Positions 24,290-33,740 of a stretch of 57,754 bases of DNA are shown in pieces (the stretch's first letter is position 1; each line of letters begins with the position of its first letter). Under the pieces are notes generated by a model, which saw only the letters and a program-made list of their open reading frames with translations, had not been told where the DNA came from and searched no databases. The translations under genes and the position numbers were made by a program. The stretch comes from Phycisphaerales bacterium (GTDB taxonomy: Bacteria; Planctomycetota; Phycisphaerae; Phycisphaerales; UBA1924). Location of the stretch: contig JAEPOJ010000020.1 in the NCBI GenBank assembly GCA_017642965.1, forward strand, positions 1-57,754, written 5' to 3'.

Positions 24290-25798
24290 TTAGCCACCCA
24301 TGACTGGTTCGCCGGCTTGCTCTTGAAGATAGAGATCGATTTCTTCCACGATGTCATCGATTAGGGGCTTCGCGTTGCGGGTGGTGCTCCCGGCCTTGAC
24401 GTCATTGAGCATGATCGAGAACACTACGCGCTGCTTGGTGCGCGGGTGCTCGATGACACCCGCGAGGGCGTAGGTGCCGGTGAGATACCCGCTCTTGGCG
24501 TACAGTTCTGAGTGCAGTTCATCTCGGATGAACCGGCTACGCAATGTGCCCTCCCCAGGGATTGCGAGCGATTCCACGAAGGGCTCCCAATCATCGCTCT
24601 TGGCCAATGATCGCATCCATGCAACGAAGGTGCTCGGGGTGACACGGTTCTCTCGTGACATCCCTGACCCATCTGAAATCAGTGTTGATTCGGCAGCGCT
24701 GGCGCCGATCTCCTCTGCGAGGGTCATGCGCACAACCGCGCCCCCGTTCTCCCACGACCCTGGATCCGATGTGACGGCATGCCCAATACGCTTGAGCAGG
24801 GCTTCGGCGTACAGGTTGTGGGAGTTGGTATTGACCCGCCTGAGCACATCCGCGAGCGGTGTCGTGATGACCGCGACGGTCCTTGCGTCATCGAACTGAT
24901 CACGGAGTTCCCAGAGCCGCACCGCGCTCACCGCGGATTGATCCCCGATCCCGACGCTGATACCCCGCTCGTCGATGGCGTCCGCGATCACGCGCCCCGC
25001 GAAGAGCGGGGGCGTGTCGACGGCGACCGGTATCTCAGACTGAACGCTGACATTCCCATGGACGGTGAAGGAGTTATTCTTCGTTGGGCGGGATACCCAT
25101 GCCGTATCGCGTGATTTGCGGTTTGATTTCGCCCTGACTTCCAACTGGACCCAGTAGGCGTCCGGCGCGAGCCGTACGACCGGCGTGCCGCTGGTCGAGG
25201 GACGTGTGTACACGTTGATGACGTTGGTGTGCAGATTCAGCCCGCCGACCTGAGCGCAGTACCACCTGTTCAACTGATCCAGCGGCCAGTCGGGGTGGGT
25301 ATACGTGCGATCGAAGACGCGGTCATCGACGACCACCTCGGAGACCGCCGTGATGCCGGCGGATTTCAGGGCAGCGGTAATCTGGTCGAACAGCAGCCCG
25401 ACCTCGACGCCCGGCTCTTCATCCACAAAGATCGCGGGATCACCCAAAGCCGGGTCGCCGTCACCCCGAATAATCAGGACCGGCGGCGATACAGACTCGT
25501 CAACGATGAGCTCTGTTCGGAAAACAAAATCGCTGCCGAGAACTCGAAGCGCGGTTCCGGTCGTGAGCAGCTTCATCGTGGAGGCGGGGATGAGGGCCGT
25601 GTCAGCATTGTGGCTCGCAAGCTCCTCGCCGGTATCCAGATCAGCGATGTAGAACGCCGCGACCCCACCGCCGAGGTTAGCTCGCTGAACGAGACGCTCA
25701 GTTTCCTCACCGATCGGCCCCGCGAGAATGACACCAGAGCACACGAAAAGAGCCATCATGACTGGGCCCATGCCCAGTTGATTCAGCAGCGATTCCAT
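24290..25798 (-). CDS. D-alanyl-D-alanine carboxypeptidase/endopeptidase (PBP4/DacB type, S13)
   Basis: Class C penicillin-binding proteins cut D-Ala-D-Ala peptides or cross-links in the periplasm. All three active-site motifs are visible: PASTMKLLT (S-x-x-K, near residue 73), TNSHNLYAEALLK (S-x-N) and YAKSGYLTGTYALAG (K-S-G). A hydrophobic N-terminus (about residues 13-28) is a signal peptide or anchor. Length of 502 is normal for S13 (about 480). I chose the ATG at 25796-25798 because TATGTA lies 6 bases upstream, with no SD; an ATG at 25825 is also possible. Its stop abuts the stop of ubiD with no gap. The family is usual in peptidoglycan recycling; a partner is not evident. Confidence 0.93.
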   Translation of the reverse strand: MESLLNQLGMGPVMMALFVCSGVILAGPIGEETERLVQRANLGGGVAAFYIADLDTGEELASHNADTALIPASTMKLLTTGTALRVLGSDFVFRTELIVDESVSPPVLIIRGDGDPALGDPAIFVDEEPGVEVGLLFDQITAALKSAGITAVSEVVVDDRVFDRTYTHPDWPLDQLNRWYCAQVGGLNLHTNVINVYTRPSTSGTPVVRLAPDAYWVQLEVRAKSNRKSRDTAWVSRPTKNNSFTVHGNVSVQSEIPVAVDTPPLFAGRVIADAIDERGISVGIGDQSAVSAVRLWELRDQFDDARTVAVITTPLADVLRRVNTNSHNLYAEALLKRIGHAVTSDPGSWENGGAVVRMTLAEEIGASAAESTLISDGSGMSRENRVTPSTFVAWMRSLAKSDDWEPFVESLAIPGEGTLRSRFIRDELHSELYAKSGYLTGTYALAGVIEHPRTKQRVVFSIMLNDVKAGSTTRNAKPLIDDIVEEIDLYLQEQAGEPVMGG

Positions 25799-25899
25799 AA
25801 GCAATACATACCGATCAGTGCGCATCAGAGCCTCCGCGATTTCAATACGTACCCGATCCGTTCATCGGCAGATCGTGCGCGATCTCATGATTTCAGGCG

Positions 25900-26364
25900 T
25901 CATGTAGAACGGAGCTCGCTGAGAAGTGTACAGATACCCTCCGCATCGGCTGCACCGCTCAACGGGCACTCGACCCATACCCGTCTCCCGATGCAAGTAC
26001 CCTCACGGATGCTGGGCTGTACTGACTTGGGGAAGTCGCTGAGGCGATGCTGTTCGAAGAAGAAGCGGTCGCAGCAGAGCGCAACCCGGGTTTGCTCCGG
26101 TGCTGGCACCAGATACACCCCGGACAGCGCCCCCTCATGAGGCTCAGCGAGCACGTACTGCTCGGCCCAGCCCCACGACGCCTGGTAGTACTCCATCTGG
26201 CCTCTGACACCGAGCTGCTCCTTGGCCCAGTTTCGGACTGATGAGATCGCTTTCTGCTCCTCTGTGCTCAAAGCCGCCAGAAGGGCATCGAACTCGGGTA
26301 CCTGAAACTGCTCATTCCAACCGCTCAAATCCGTACCTCCGCCAGCCTCATGCGGGGCGTCCAC
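25900..26364 (-). CDS. Hypothetical protein
   Basis: I do not recognise this 154-residue protein. It has no signal peptide or transmembrane segment. The start is a GTG (MDAPHEAGGG when read as Met); an internal ATG would remove most of the protein. It contains four Cys in the C-terminal half (ALCCDRFFFEQH, GTCIGRRVWVECPLSG, GICTLLS), too irregular to name a metal site, and a Trp-rich stretch (YYQASWGWAEQYVL). A shared origin with neighbouring secretion or peptidoglycan genes is not indicated. It lies between the dacB start and a receiver gene on the other strand. Confidence 0.55.
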   Translation of the reverse strand: MDAPHEAGGGTDLSGWNEQFQVPEFDALLAALSTEEQKAISSVRNWAKEQLGVRGQMEYYQASWGWAEQYVLAEPHEGALSGVYLVPAPEQTRVALCCDRFFFEQHRLSDFPKSVQPSIREGTCIGRRVWVECPLSGAADAEGICTLLSELRST

Positions 26365-26467
26365 CTAGACTCAGGCGTGCGCTCCAGCGTTCCTAACATA
26401 GAGTAGGCCCGATAGAGCTGAGGCAAGCGAGTTTCCGCATGCATGATCGCCACACGCAGGTACGCAA

Positions 26468-26953
26468 ATGACTGATACACCCACCGCAGACCCGAAACAA
26501 GACGAGCACATCCAGAGTCATCAGGGGATACTGCTCGTCGACGATAACGAGCAGAACCTCGAACTCCTCAACGCCTACCTGGACGACGTGAGCGGCCCGA
26601 TCCGCTTCGCTCGCAATGGCATTGAGGCGCTGGAGTCGGTCGAGAATGAAGCACCGGACATCATCCTGCTCGACATCATGATGCCGCAGATGAGCGGGTA
26701 TCAGGTCTGTGAGAAGCTGAAAAAGAACCCAGGCACCCGCGACATCCCAATTATCATGGTGACCGCACTCAACGAAGTCGGTGATGTAGAACGTGCGGTC
26801 GATGCTGGCGCAGACGACTTCCTGACCAAGCCGGTGAATAGACTCGAACTCATTACCCGCGTGCGCTCCCTGCTCAGGGTGCGTCAGCTCAAACGCGATC
26901 TCGACGCCGCCGTAAACGAGGTGAAAGAGATGCGGGATAACAAGGGCGACTGA
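26468..26953 (+). CDS. Orphan response-regulator receiver protein
   Basis: The 161-residue product is a receiver domain with a short coiled tail. The acidic pair is ILLVDDNEQN, the phosphorylated Asp is in DIILLDIMMPQM, the conserved Thr is in IIMVTALNE and the Lys in DFLTKPVNRLEL. There is no output domain, only a C-terminal helix (about 25 residues, RQLKRDLDAAVNEVKEM). Such stand-alone receivers act in phosphorelays or in chemotaxis-like signalling. There is no kinase next to it; the kinase at 50.1 kb is too distant to pair by position alone. The SD is weak (CAGGT 6-10 bases upstream). Confidence 0.9.
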   Translation: MTDTPTADPKQDEHIQSHQGILLVDDNEQNLELLNAYLDDVSGPIRFARNGIEALESVENEAPDIILLDIMMPQMSGYQVCEKLKKNPGTRDIPIIMVTALNEVGDVERAVDAGADDFLTKPVNRLELITRVRSLLRVRQLKRDLDAAVNEVKEMRDNKGD

Positions 26954-26962
26954 ATCTCTGGA

Positions 26963-28315
26963 TCACGGGCAGCCGGCGCTATACAGCGCCAAGAACCCTG
27001 AAACGTCAAAGAAATCAAAGTTGCCATCACCCGTGATATCAGCGGATGGCTCCATCGCCGAATACGCGGCCAGGAACGCGCTCACATCGAAGAAATCGAG
27101 CGTGTTGTCATCGTTGTAGTCTGGCGGAGCCGGGCAAGGATCGCTCGCGGCTTCCGGGAGAATGAAATCAACGATCACCGGACGGTGATCTGATGCCAGC
27201 GATGAGGCGGAAAGCGGATTGACCGGGAAGGTATTGACAGGGAAGGGCAGGCGGCTTGTATTCATGTTGCTCCCGGAAGAGCGGAAAATGAACTGGCGAC
27301 GAACCTGAGCGATCGAGTCCTGCCAGCACAGGTAGTCGAGGCGGCTGGAACTTCCCTGCGTGCTGGTGTCGCCAGAGACCGGCTGAGAAGCGTTCGTGAA
27401 CGACGCGTCGGTACGATCACGATCGGTCCCGTCCGTGCCACCAACGTTCTCGGCACGGGTCATGATCGAGTTCGGGCTGGATGAGCTCGGGTTCTGGTTG
27501 AGGTCGCCACCCCAGATCACGGGTGTGTTCTCGTCAAGAATCGTCCCGACGTTCGGCACCGCAACGCGGTTGTTTGGATCGCTCACGCCGCTTCCCGCGC
27601 CGTTGTAGTAGTAGTCGATGAAATAGGCCGTGTTGAATGCCGCGGTTTCTCGCTGATCAAAGTCATCGCCCGATCCGCCCGCCTTGAGATGAGCGTTGCC
27701 GACCACAACATCACCCGCGTACAACTCGTCCGGGAGATCGATCTCGCCGAACATGAACCCGCGGATACCGCCATTACCGCCGCTCTGATAGGCATCCGGG
27801 AGCACCACAAAGTTGCTCAGCTCGGCACCGCCCCCGTTGAGATCTGCGAACGGATACCGAGACATGATCATGTTCCGATTGAACCCGTCCGAGTTCGTCG
27901 ATGCGAAGACATATGGAAGGTCGTAAGTAGGGACGAAGCGCTTCGTGTACGAGCCGACGCTGCCGCCCAGGAACGGATCGCTGCCGCCATTGATGAAGAG
28001 GTCCGCGACGGTTTCCAGCTCGCTCACAGAATCGACCCCAGAGCCGGTGTTATTCCCGCTGTTGTCACCGCACTCCTGAAGGATGAGCACATCGGGCTGA
28101 AGCGCGGCGACAATGCGCACCAGAGCATTCCAATCCGCGAAGGCATCGTCCTTGTCATTCGTCGAGCACATCCCGTCCTGCACGTTCCAGGTCATCACGC
28201 GAAGGTCACGGTCGTCCTCCTTGCCCCAGTCGCCGTTGAACGGATCCCACTGTGCAGGGGCCAGCCCACACATCGTACACAGAACTAGACCGATCGATGC
28301 CACTTGAGTCTTCAT
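26963..28315 (-). CDS. Secreted endonuclease/exonuclease/phosphatase-fold protein with GC-type dockerin
   Basis: The 450-residue product begins with a signal peptide (MKTQVASIGLVLCTMCGLAPA). The catalytic domain has the EEP fold: VMTWNVQDG, LILQECGDN (catalytic Glu), GNAHLKAGG, GGDLNQNP and SDHRPVIVDF. Enzymes of this fold are nucleases or phosphodiesterases. The C-terminus carries two dockerin halves (YNDDNTLDFFDVSAFL and ITGDGNFDFFDVSGFL) ending in GCP. The ATG at 28313-28315 is chosen because GAGGAG precedes it. It probably makes an extracellular or surface-bound nuclease. The adjoining gene upstream also encodes a GC-dockerin protein, with a terminator between them, so they are separate units. 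Confidence 0.88.
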   Translation of the reverse strand: MKTQVASIGLVLCTMCGLAPAQWDPFNGDWGKEDDRDLRVMTWNVQDGMCSTNDKDDAFADWNALVRIVAALQPDVLILQECGDNSGNNTGSGVDSVSELETVADLFINGGSDPFLGGSVGSYTKRFVPTYDLPYVFASTNSDGFNRNMIMSRYPFADLNGGGAELSNFVVLPDAYQSGGNGGIRGFMFGEIDLPDELYAGDVVVGNAHLKAGGSGDDFDQRETAAFNTAYFIDYYYNGAGSGVSDPNNRVAVPNVGTILDENTPVIWGGDLNQNPSSSSPNSIMTRAENVGGTDGTDRDRTDASFTNASQPVSGDTSTQGSSSRLDYLCWQDSIAQVRRQFIFRSSGSNMNTSRLPFPVNTFPVNPLSASSLASDHRPVIVDFILPEAASDPCPAPPDYNDDNTLDFFDVSAFLAAYSAMEPSADITGDGNFDFFDVSGFLALYSAGCP

Positions 28316-28413
28316 GGGTGCTCTCCTCATTCCAAGCTCATTGTATCTCAGTACTTACGGGTGTCCTGCTGAATCTTCGCAATTGCCTCGGTTCAGAGCT
28401 CGTTATCGGTATC

Positions 28414-28449
28414 AAAAAGCACAGCCGCGTCCCGAAGGACGCGGCTGTG
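28414..28449 (-). terminator. Intrinsic terminator of the gene at 28478-30598
   Basis: On the minus strand a perfect 13-base stem closes on a TTCG tetraloop (C-UUCG-G) and is followed by CTTTTT. It separates two dockerin genes. Confidence 0.93.
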
Positions 28450-28477
28450 GATAGTGCAATCAGTGTTTGAGATCAGA

Positions 28478-30598
28478 TTACGGGCAGCCCGCGTTGTAAG
28501 CGGAGAGGAATGCCGACACGTCAAAGAAGTTGAACATGCCGTCACCCGTGAAGTCTGCGATGGGATCCATCGTGTTGTACGCCTGAAGGAATGCCGAAAC
28601 ATCGAAGAAGTTCAGCATGCCGTCGCCGGTCAGGTCGGCGGGGCAGGGCGCCGGGCCGTCCTGGTAGTAACCGATGTAGAGCGCCACGCTGTACGACTCG
28701 TCAGCCGGAGCGTCTGGGTTGAAGTTGCCGCTGGTCGGATCGTTGAAGATGCCGTCACCATCGATGTCGTAGGTGATGGAGGTGTTCACGATCACGCCGC
28801 CGTTGGCGATCTCGTCGCCGGGCTCGGTGCCGGAGATATCAACGCCGTTCCAGGAGGATCCTGAGACGTTGTTCGACCAGAAGGAGCCGGGGTTCGCCCC
28901 GCCGCCGCCGTTCGCGGTGCCGAGGAAGTCGACCGAGTACTCGCGGTTCGAGTTCGGCCCCATCAGGCGGGTGCCGTTCTCAAGCACAAGCTCGAGGCGG
29001 TATGAGAAAGTGTCCGGATCGAGGACCGCACGGAGCAGTGCGCCGTCGAAGTCCGACCCGCCGTCCATGAAGCGATCGTAGAGCTCAACCGCACCGATGA
29101 ACCAGACGTTGCCGGCCGCGTCGAACGCCGGGGCCGAGAGCGACGGGCCGAGCGGCGAGCCGCCGGTGACCGCGTCGAGGTTCACGAGCTGGCCGATCTC
29201 AACGCCCGCGTCGTCATAGATGGGCTTGCCTGCGTCCATGGTGAAGAGCCCGAACTGATCGATGTAGCCGGCGAAGGTGAAGTCGGTTGCGCCGGTGTCG
29301 GGGTTGTAACGCCCGACAATGATCTGGTTCGAGAAGTCGTCGCTGAAGCCGTTCTCGGAGACGGTCGCCGCGAACAGCGCGTTGCCGTTCAGATCACGGC
29401 CAACCGCGACGTTGCCCACGCCACCACGGAAAGCAACCGATCCGAGGTAGTTCACGAACTCCTCGAAGCCGCTGTAGGTCAGCGTGAATCCGTCGTCATT
29501 GTCGGTGATCGTGGAGGGGATATCCCAGGCCTTGTTCCCAACGACCGCGCCGCTCGCGTCAACGCCCCAGACGTTCATTGTCTTAGTATCGTTTGCCGCA
29601 TCCTTGGCATAGATGCCGTAGGTGTACACGCCGCCGAATCCGAAGGGATCGCCGATCGTGCTGCCCATGTTGCCACGCTGATCGCCGGTGCGACCGCCGG
29701 TCAGGTCAAAGTGACCGGTCGTGCCGGTGGTCATACCGAGCGAGGGACCGTAGACGTACTCGCTATCGAAGTTCGGACCGCCGTAGACACCGTTGCCGCC
29801 TGCGATCGAAGCGGGCATGTTGTTAGGCACGCCGTGTGTCGTGGCGTCACCCTGAATGATGAAGTCGGTTGCATCAAGCGTGCCGCCGGTCGAGACATAG
29901 TTCTGCACGCCGCAGTCGCGATCGGCAAGGCGGGTACGCAGGATGTTGGCCCCGGAGACCTGATCCGGCCCGGTTGAGCCGAAGTTGTCTGCCCGGTAGT
30001 ACATGTTGCCGTTCGCGTCGACCGAAGGGCCGCCGAACTGCGAGGAATCACCAACAAGACCAGAGGCGCTATTGACCGCGGTCATGCGGCGATCAACAAA
30101 CAGGCGGTTCGCGTTATTGGGGTCGTAGTTGACGATAGCGCCGATCAGGCCGTTGTAGCTGTTGCCCGACACGCTGGTGCCGAACTCGGACCAGCCGATC
30201 GAGAACTGGGAGCTCAGGCCGCTGGTCGAAACAACCTGGGGCTGGTCGTTGTTCATGCTCACGCCCGCGCCCGCGGTGTCCCACGCGAGGTAGTCAACCA
30301 TCGAGAACGGGACATCGTTGAGCACGTCGGGGCTGATGGTGGCCATCGACCCGAGGTTGTTGAAGAAGGCAGGGTCGATCTGCGAGCTCTTGAGCAGCGG
30401 AGCCACACCGAACATGTGACCCGCCGAGGTCGTGAGCGGCGCGAGGTCAGCGACGTAGGCTGCGCAGTGATCCGACCAGGGATCGAGCGCGTCGCCGGGG
30501 AGCCCGCCGAGGTTGCTGCTGACGCTGTCCTGCGCAAGTGCGTTGCCGCACATGCCCGCCGTCGCGATGAGTACCGCGATTCCAATCTGATGACGCAT
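28478..30598 (-). CDS. Large secreted protein with C-terminal GC-type dockerin
   Basis: The 706-residue product begins with a signal peptide (MRHQIGIAVLIATAGMCGNALA, cleavage after Ala). The body is Gly, Asn, Asp and Ser rich and repetitive, suggestive of a beta-rich fold, with segments such as SVDANGNMYYRADNFGS and NVAVGRDLNGNALFA that could be beta-propeller blades; no catalytic site is recognised. The C-terminus has the paired dockerin DLTGDGMLNFFDVSAFLQ and DFTGDGMFNFFDVSAFL, ending NAGCP. The start ATG at 30596-30598 has AAAGGAG upstream. A terminator lies downstream. It could be a surface adhesin or a binding protein. Confidence 0.85.
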   Translation of the reverse strand: MRHQIGIAVLIATAGMCGNALAQDSVSSNLGGLPGDALDPWSDHCAAYVADLAPLTTSAGHMFGVAPLLKSSQIDPAFFNNLGSMATISPDVLNDVPFSMVDYLAWDTAGAGVSMNNDQPQVVSTSGLSSQFSIGWSEFGTSVSGNSYNGLIGAIVNYDPNNANRLFVDRRMTAVNSASGLVGDSSQFGGPSVDANGNMYYRADNFGSTGPDQVSGANILRTRLADRDCGVQNYVSTGGTLDATDFIIQGDATTHGVPNNMPASIAGGNGVYGGPNFDSEYVYGPSLGMTTGTTGHFDLTGGRTGDQRGNMGSTIGDPFGFGGVYTYGIYAKDAANDTKTMNVWGVDASGAVVGNKAWDIPSTITDNDDGFTLTYSGFEEFVNYLGSVAFRGGVGNVAVGRDLNGNALFAATVSENGFSDDFSNQIIVGRYNPDTGATDFTFAGYIDQFGLFTMDAGKPIYDDAGVEIGQLVNLDAVTGGSPLGPSLSAPAFDAAGNVWFIGAVELYDRFMDGGSDFDGALLRAVLDPDTFSYRLELVLENGTRLMGPNSNREYSVDFLGTANGGGGANPGSFWSNNVSGSSWNGVDISGTEPGDEIANGGVIVNTSITYDIDGDGIFNDPTSGNFNPDAPADESYSVALYIGYYQDGPAPCPADLTGDGMLNFFDVSAFLQAYNTMDPIADFTGDGMFNFFDVSAFLSAYNAGCP
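28519..28630 (-). repeat. 81-base period of the dockerin module
   Basis: The two dockerin halves of this gene, seen on the forward strand at 28519 and 28600, are offset by exactly 81 bases, as in the gene at 5518. The copies differ at several bases. Confidence 0.7.
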
Positions 30599-30862
30599 CG
30601 TCTCAATCTCCTTTGATTGGGCTCGAAAACCCGGCCGGCGAAAAACAGGGACACTCTCCCTTGAGACTCCGCCGGAATCTCTCGTATTAACAGCCGCAGG
30701 AGTCTCCTGCCCCTGTGCCTGTGGGAAACACAACATGCTAGCACGAATCCCCCTGCGAACGGGCAAATTCACCCGCAATCATCTGTCAAAGTTCAGTGAA
30801 GCGGGGCCCGATAAGGTTGAATCATCAGAAGGAGCGGTGAACCTGTACGGATACCGATCGGG

Positions 30863-31735
30863 TTAGAGCGCCGCCTCGATCATCGCCGCGACTCTGGTGT
30901 TCGATTTGACGAGAGCGATATTCGCTTCCAGAGTCCGTCCGCCTGAGATCTCGTGCAGCCCTGAAAGCAGCGCTGGCGTCAGATCCCGCCCGCTCGCGCC
31001 AGAATCAATCGCACGCCTCTGTGCTTCATCTAGCCACTGCTCCCACAAAACCCGATCGATTTCATGCTCCTCGGGGATCGGATTGGCAACGACAACCCCA
31101 CGCCCCGTACGAGGCAGTTCCGCGCGCAGGAACGATGCGAGCTCGCCAGGATCGTCGAATCGCACATCGACATCACATCCGCCATCCCGGAGGTAGAACG
31201 CGGGGAATCGGTCTGTCTGAAATCCGACAACGGTCACGCCGAGCGATTCGAGTGATTCCCGCGTCGACTCGACATCGAGGATGGATTTCACGCCACTCGT
31301 GACCACCGCCAGCGGGTATCGCGTGAAAGCCAGCAGATCCGCCGAGATATCCAGGTGCTCCCCGTATCCCCGATGGACACCGCCGATCCCCCCCGTCGCA
31401 AAGACACGCAGGCCCGCAAAGGATGCCAGTTCCATCGTGGTGCTCACCGTGGTGGCTCCAGACATCCTGGCGTGGAGGGCATGCCCGAGATTCGCGGTGT
31501 TCAGCTTGGCCACTGCCCCAGACTCGAGCATCTCGGAGAGCTCTTCGCTGGTCATCCCGACAGTCGCGAGTCCGCGAACGACGCCGACAAGCGCTGGCAC
31601 GGATCCGGCTTCACGAACGATGGCGTCGAGCTCTCCAGCCAAGCGCAGGCTGCTTTCGGGGGGCACGCCATGCACCAGCAGGGTCGTTTCCAACGCAACG
31701 GCTCTGGAACTCACACGCTTCTTCAATCGCACCAT
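30863..31735 (-). CDS. psuG: Pseudouridine-5'-phosphate glycosidase
   Basis: PsuG splits pseudouridine 5'-phosphate into uracil and ribose 5-phosphate, running reversibly. The 290-residue product has ALETTLLVHGVPP (family: ALESTIIAHGMP), GATTVSTTMELASFAGLRVF, ATGGIGGVHRGYGEHLDISADL, VVTSGVKSILDVESTRE, FQTDRFPAFYLR and VVANPIPEEHEI, all strong hallmarks. Normally psuG pairs with the kinase psuK and a transporter; none is here. I took the ATG at 31733-31735 because AAGGG lies 5 bases upstream; an earlier ATG at 31753 is possible. Confidence 0.93.
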   Translation of the reverse strand: MVRLKKRVSSRAVALETTLLVHGVPPESSLRLAGELDAIVREAGSVPALVGVVRGLATVGMTSEELSEMLESGAVAKLNTANLGHALHARMSGATTVSTTMELASFAGLRVFATGGIGGVHRGYGEHLDISADLLAFTRYPLAVVTSGVKSILDVESTRESLESLGVTVVGFQTDRFPAFYLRDGGCDVDVRFDDPGELASFLRAELPRTGRGVVVANPIPEEHEIDRVLWEQWLDEAQRRAIDSGASGRDLTPALLSGLHEISGGRTLEANIALVKSNTRVAAMIEAAL

Positions 31736-32071
31736 GACACCCTTCTGCACCATCGGTGCCCACCTGTCGCAGGATCCAAGCAGCCAGATGAGCTGTTTTC
31801 AACATCAAACCGGAGTAACGCTCGGTTTTCCCAGATGTGCAGCACCGAGGAGGCACCCCATCCGCCCGTTGCCGGCTTGAGCGATAATCAGTGCCCCAAG
31901 TCTGATAACGACATCCATGTTCTAGGGGTTGGGTTTGCCAGTCACTACAAACAGACCCGCTTACTCAAATTGCCCCCACAGACGCTCGCAGCGTGGGGCG
32001 TTCGAATTCCACATTTCGGACTCACGCACACGTTCCGCCAACGTCGTTTGCATCAACCAAAGGCTCCAACC
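31736..32071. other. Intergenic region between psuG and the glycine-linker protein
   Basis: This 336-base divergent region carries no gene that I can support. It has a GC-rich hairpin around 31974-31996 (CCCCAC ... GTGGGG enclosing GCT/AGC) and a -10-like GATAAT near 31886 without a good -35. An AAAGG SD lies just before 32072. Confidence 0.4.
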
Positions 32072-33739
32072 ATGCTAATGCGTTCAACACTGTCACTGTC
32101 CGTCATCGGGCTTCTCATCGCGGGTACCCCTGCGCATGCGCAGGACGAGGCCCCTGTGGAAGAGTCGAAGTTTCGCCAGAGCGAAGGGCAGGAACTGGTT
32201 GAGATCATCATCCGTCTCCCGGACGGACGGATCATCAAACGCAAGGAACCCAAAATCGCATCGAAGGTTGATGCTGAACTCCCCGGACTTAATAGCTCAA
32301 AGGCACCCGTATCCAAGCAGGGAGCCATTGTCCGCAAGAGTAAAGGGGTGAACACCACAAATCGCTCAGTTACGGGCGGCTCGAACGCGTCGTCTGTGAA
32401 CACGGGCGGGGGCTCAGGGGGCGGTGGTGGAGGATCATCCCGCAGCAGTGGCGGCGGTGGAGGTGGAGGCGGCTCCAGCGGCGGTGGGGGCGGTCACTCT
32501 GGTGGCAACGATGGCAACCTTGGCGATGACTCCCCGAGCTGGACGGTCGACAACTCGCTCCTACTGGATCAGGATCGCACAGTCTGGATTTACGCGTGGC
32601 AGGATACCGGTGGGCCGTTCACGAACCTGACGTTCAACATCGTCGTAAATCCGCGCAATAAAACGCCTGAGCGTCTCGCACAGCTGGTCGCTGAAGAAGC
32701 AACGCAGCGGAACATGCCCCGAGTGGTCCTGCGACTCAAGGACGAGTTCATCCCAGCGGATCGAGAACCATTCGATGTCTCGAATCCCGCTCAACTCCTC
32801 AACAACGGCGGATATCGATCAGGATTAGTTGAGTACTGGAATCAGTTCGCGATCGAGCTGCGAGACCGTGGGGTAGAGCCGGACTTTGTCATCATGGACC
32901 AAGAGGACGGGATCGATTTCATCGCACTGGACAACCAAGAGCAAGAGCACTTTTTCCGCGCAATGATCGAATCACCTTCGATCCTCGAACCAGACGCACC
33001 CCGGCTCATGCGTAACCTGACGTTTGAACAGTTCAACTCGCTGCAGTCAGCTGCAAGCCGGGCGGCTCGCTACGAGTACCATGAGTACGCACTCAAGTTT
33101 CGTTCACGATTCCTTCGTGACGTGATTATGGAGGCCTTTAACTCTGCGTACGGCCACCATATCCCAATCAGTAACTACAACGAATCGAATCCCACATTCG
33201 ATGTCCGGAGATTCACGAACTTCCCGATTCCGAACTCCACTATCGCAGATGTCTCTTCACCGATCTGCTATTTCCATGAGGTCCCGACCTGGGGATTGTT
33301 CGCGAACACGAGCAAAGATGTTCGATGGAATATGATCATCAACAATTTGAACATTTGCCGCTCCGCCGCGGGGAATGGCCCTGTCGTTCCTTGGGTTGCT
33401 GCGCCCGGTTACGGGATCCGTGGGCACAACACATGGTCACGACTGACTGAGATCGATCAGGAAATGGGCTTATGGGAAGTTCAAATGCAGCACATGCTGG
33501 CCATGGGAATTGACAACATCATTCTCTGGAATCCGATCCCGCGATACAACCCCAATGCTGCTGTCTCAGACCGCCTCGTAGACCAGTGGCTCGGAAGCAA
33601 CCCATCTGCGCCAACGCAACTGATGACAGATCTCGCGCCGATCCCGCTCGACGCTGATGAGATCGTGACCAATGGAGTGGTCACGACGTACGACGAGTTC
33701 CTCGCGATCATGGGAATGGACAGCTCGGACCCGCAGTAA
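32072..33739 (+). CDS. Secreted protein with glycine-rich linker and unknown C-terminal domain
   Basis: The 555-residue product has a signal peptide (MLMRSTLSLSVIGLLIAG, cleavage after AHA near residue 25). Residues ~45-80 are charged, then a Gly/Ser-rich low-complexity linker spans about residues 109-150. The remaining 400 or so residues have no motif that I can name; they contain DFVIMDQEDGIDFIAL and IIWNP-like stretches (NIILWNPIPRYNP) that may be parts of a TIM-barrel-like fold with acidic residues, so a glycosidase-like enzyme is a weak possibility. The C-terminus has no dockerin or PEP-CTERM tail. A strong bidirectional terminator follows immediately. Confidence 0.7.
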   Translation: MLMRSTLSLSVIGLLIAGTPAHAQDEAPVEESKFRQSEGQELVEIIIRLPDGRIIKRKEPKIASKVDAELPGLNSSKAPVSKQGAIVRKSKGVNTTNRSVTGGSNASSVNTGGGSGGGGGGSSRSSGGGGGGGGSSGGGGGHSGGNDGNLGDDSPSWTVDNSLLLDQDRTVWIYAWQDTGGPFTNLTFNIVVNPRNKTPERLAQLVAEEATQRNMPRVVLRLKDEFIPADREPFDVSNPAQLLNNGGYRSGLVEYWNQFAIELRDRGVEPDFVIMDQEDGIDFIALDNQEQEHFFRAMIESPSILEPDAPRLMRNLTFEQFNSLQSAASRAARYEYHEYALKFRSRFLRDVIMEAFNSAYGHHIPISNYNESNPTFDVRRFTNFPIPNSTIADVSSPICYFHEVPTWGLFANTSKDVRWNMIINNLNICRSAAGNGPVVPWVAAPGYGIRGHNTWSRLTEIDQEMGLWEVQMQHMLAMGIDNIILWNPIPRYNPNAAVSDRLVDQWLGSNPSAPTQLMTDLAPIPLDADEIVTNGVVTTYDEFLAIMGMDSSDPQ

Positions 33740-33740
33740 A

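Noticed and set aside
26468..26953. Pairing the orphan receiver protein with the ETR-like kinase
   Set aside because: They are 23 kb apart with no shared operator or operon, so there is no evidence of a pair.
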